From NCBI GenBank assembly GCA_001600455.1, contig BCKC01000006.1, positions 2,046,001-2,110,000 on the forward strand: a stretch of DNA of 64,000 bases, given 5' to 3'. Source of the DNA: Endocalyx cinctus. Its lineage: Eukaryota > Ascomycota > Sordariomycetes > Amphisphaeriales > Apiosporaceae. Below are positions 61,706 through 64,000 of this stretch, in pieces; the stretch's first letter is position 1; every line of letters starts with the position of its first letter. The translations under genes were made by a program, and so were the position numbers. The notes under the pieces are model-generated. The model did no database searches. It was not told where the DNA came from and saw only the letters and a program-made list of their open reading frames with translations.

Positions 61706-62388
61706 GGAAAACCGGCCCCGTAGCGTATTATAATCTTCTAGGCGCTGAAATTTGGCTACAAGATGTTTCGCTTGCAGGATCGTACATCAAATGACGATCA
61801 CAGCGGCTGGTCGCATATGCCACAGTTACTCAAGCCGCTCAGCATTGTTTAATAGAGATTTAATATAGTTCATTTTCAATAAAGAGGAGGTAAAGAGGAG
61901 GATCGCCACTGAATCCTTTCATGCCGACGTACTGTAACCAGTACGTATACGTCTATCACGGAAAAACAAGAACGGTAATTGATTGATCCGGTCACTTCTA
62001 CATAATAAGATAATTTCGAAATACTATGTATCTAACCTCTGCCTAGATACGTAGTATACACTAGGATTTCGACGAATACTCGTTTTAAACGCCATTGCAA
62101 AAATAAAATAATCTTTCAAAGTCCGGGAATCATTTCATCTTCTGAATCTTATCTGTTAGACTTGATTTCTTAACTTTCTTGGCGTTCATTATTTGACTCT
62201 TCTCCTGTAGCATTGGACGGGTCAGCGCGCGCGTGCACGCTCAAACGCTACACTATCGAGAACCATGTAACCTAAGAACTTTTTCTTGTGTATTAAGTAG
62301 GTACGTGCGACGAGCCATAGTTTTACACCAGAATTGGTCACAAATTCACAGTGCTTCCTCATCTCTTACATATTTATTATATATATAT

Positions 62389-62408
62389 ACCTAGGTATAT
62401 ACTCCGTA
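62389..62408. promoter_or_regulatory. Adjacent ACCTAGGTA and TACTCCGTA words
   Basis: The two over-represented 9-mers of this window lie side by side here, separated by TA, about 0.9 kb upstream of the membrane-protein start. They may be protein-binding sites or remains of a dispersed element. The assignment is inference from recurrence only. Confidence 0.3.
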
Positions 62409-63333
62409 TATATATATATTTGATGCTGCTTATTAATTTTAGCCTTGCCGATGCGGCTCATCTGATGAGGCCGTGCCGTTGACTTGACATGACATATTAT
62501 TTTGGCAGGTATCCAGAGTTTGATTTTACCTGGATAAAAGTGTTCTTTAAGTTACATACTTCCCGCTCCGTCCATCGTGAATTTTTACTACATACGACAT
62601 ATAATACGTACGCGCTTATGAAAGGATGGAGTACCTACGTATACGTATATGCTGACATAGTTAACATAAGTATTTAATAACCCCCCTCACCGCTAACGTA
62701 GTCAGGTAGTGGAGGTAGCGTAGCGTGTCTTGGCAGGGGTGAAACTCTAGATGTTACATATGAAACAGGGTGACATGGATGAATACAGCACCTTCAGGGC
62801 TTAGCACCCTTCAAAAGACCATGAGCCTCATCTTTTAACCCAATTAGACTTCCAAATCTTCCTCGGTCGACTGTCCCGATCAAGCAGTCTCCAACACGGA
62901 CTATGGGAATCCTTGTTTGAGATCACACTATCTAATATTTTCTGAGATTCACTTGACAAGGGCTTTTTGATCGTTCTACACTAGCCACGATGAAAATAGA
63001 ACGAAAGAGGGAGATGGAAACGACGCGAGTGGATGTCGTTTAATGTATGGGTCCCAAACGATCAATCAATCAATCTCTCATTCACCCTATCTATCTATCC
63101 TTATGCCTCATATGTTCTGTTTCTTTCCTTCTTACGCATGATCGAATCTCGGGACTGATTATCGACGACGTTGTCTACAATCATGTCGGCGTGATATTTC
63201 GGCCCTCAAGACACGATGATCCATTCGCTTCTATAACATATATATATTTCTTATTTACATACCCATAGATTGGGTTTTAATTTCAACCTCGACATTCGTT
63301 AATTAATTCATCTGTGCCGCCGCCACCGTCAAG

Positions 63334-63995
63334 ATGGCGATATCTGGAAGCACCCAGGCCTTGATCGCGGCCTTCTTCTTGTACGTATACCCTCGTCATT
63401 TTGTTCCGGAGATGGCTCAACTATACTGACGATACCCGACAGTGGTATCTTGTTCAACGCATCATCAGCAGCTTCAGTCCTTTACGTCAAAGGCTACGGC
63501 TCCGCGATCTTACGGGACGGCCTGAGGCTGGTCCTCATATTATTTCTTTTATCTGCTTCTTTATGGGCCTTGATCGAATTTCTCTCGACCCTTATTGACT
63601 CCACAGCTAGTTCGACATGTCAGATCGCCGTCATTTTCTCAACGCTATTCGATCAATTTGCGAGGTTTTTTATCGAACAATATCTGGTCTGGGCAATTAG
63701 GAGGACTGATCAAAAAAGTAAATTTGCTGTAATTCCACAGATATTGGTCTTCGGGAGAGCCATCGTTGGTATTGCGTTTATCGGCGTCACAAGAGTCAAC
63801 TTCAACCCTACTTGCCTACCGACTACCGAACAAGCGGGCGTATCGTATTCCGTTATTGGCTTGGACGTCGCCATTCTCTTACTTTTAGCAATCCAGGCCG
63901 CCCAGTCTGATTCATCCAAAAAGTCACCCGAAGATCCTAAAGTACCGAAGAAACTTGCTGTATTGCTTGTTATCGGGGCAGCAATATGGACCGGG
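63334..63995 (+). CDS. Fungal multi-pass membrane protein of unknown function, 5' part
   Basis: Two exons (63334-63380, 63443-63995) encode the first 200 residues. The second ends at a GTAAG donor at 63996-64000, so the gene continues beyond the window. At least five hydrophobic segments are visible: ALIAAFFFGILFNASSAASVLY, LVLILFLLSASLWALIEFL, a segment around CQIAVIFSTLFDQFARF, LVFGRAIVGIAFIGV, and VIGLDVAILLLLAIQAA; a sixth begins at KLAVLLVIGAAIW. The spacing suggests a seven-helix protein. Similar fungal proteins exist, sometimes mislabelled as glycoside hydrolases in automatic annotation; no activity is established. The ATG is followed directly by a short Ser/Thr leader and a membrane segment. 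The first intron (62 bp) starts GTACGT and ends CCCGACAG. Confidence 0.82.
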
Positions 63996-64000
63996 GTAAG

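Larger units (their letters stand above)
59212..63333. other. AT-rich intergenic region, no gene seen
   Basis: This 4.1 kb region separates two divergent genes. It has T-runs at 59530-59557 and 60053-60070, A-runs at 60790-60806 and 61682-61705, an ATT repeat near 61608-61629, ACCTAGGTA at 62389-62397 and TACTCCGTA at 62400-62408. The frame at 60654-61073 (plus) is interrupted by a lysine run from poly-A and has no recognised domain. The last 50 bases before 63334 look like a normal fungal 5' UTR. Confidence 0.5.

Overview
This 64 kb window is from the nuclear genome of a filamentous ascomycete (Pezizomycotina, most likely a sordariomycete). Coding exons are moderately GC-rich and carry short introns of about 45-160 bp with GTRNGT-type donors and CTRAY-like branch sites. 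The genes sit in long AT-rich intergenic DNA full of homopolymers. Encoded proteins resemble Neurospora/Podospora-type families: carboxymuconate cyclase, a copper-fist regulator, Zn2Cys6 regulators, an ACS-family MFS transporter and a zinc finger-GTPase-patatin protein. All gene models below were spliced by hand and checked for reading-frame continuity across every junction. No tRNA, rRNA, CRISPR array or intact transposable element was found.

Layout. 0-14 kb is the gene-dense part. It holds the 3' part of a Ctr86/ataxin-10 gene (+), an intradiol ring-cleavage dioxygenase (-), a 3-carboxy-cis,cis-muconate cyclase (+), a Mam3/CNNM-type membrane protein (+) and an 8-exon anion:cation symporter of the MFS (-). 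The dioxygenase and cyclase are divergent and could act in consecutive steps of the protocatechuate branch of the beta-ketoadipate pathway. 17.6-18.5 kb has one intronless HIT-domain gene. 18.5-34.4 kb is a gene desert of about 16 kb. 34.4-36 kb encodes a copper-fist transcription factor. 36-44.5 kb is a second gene-free stretch. 44.5-47.2 kb encodes a Zn2Cys6 factor with a Gln/His-rich N-terminus (-). 51.5-56.6 kb encodes a 15-exon, 1317-residue zinc finger-GTPase-RING-like-patatin protein (+). 57.6-59.2 kb encodes an unrecognised 516-residue protein (-), convergent with it. 63.3 kb to the end is the 5' part of a fungal multi-pass membrane protein (+).

The most notable observation is in the patatin-domain protein. 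Its open frame is intact across 15 exons, with a complete GTPase P-loop and both zinc-binding clusters. The patatin domain, however, has Gly where the GxSxG nucleophile should be and lacks the DG(A/G) catalytic Asp. This suggests a pseudo-lipase kept as a signalling or scaffold module in an NLR-like protein. Other points of interest are three long poly-C tracts (58, 29 and 16 nt), over-represented TACGGAGTA/ACCTAGGTA words in intergenic DNA, and a few coding-like but unassigned stretches.
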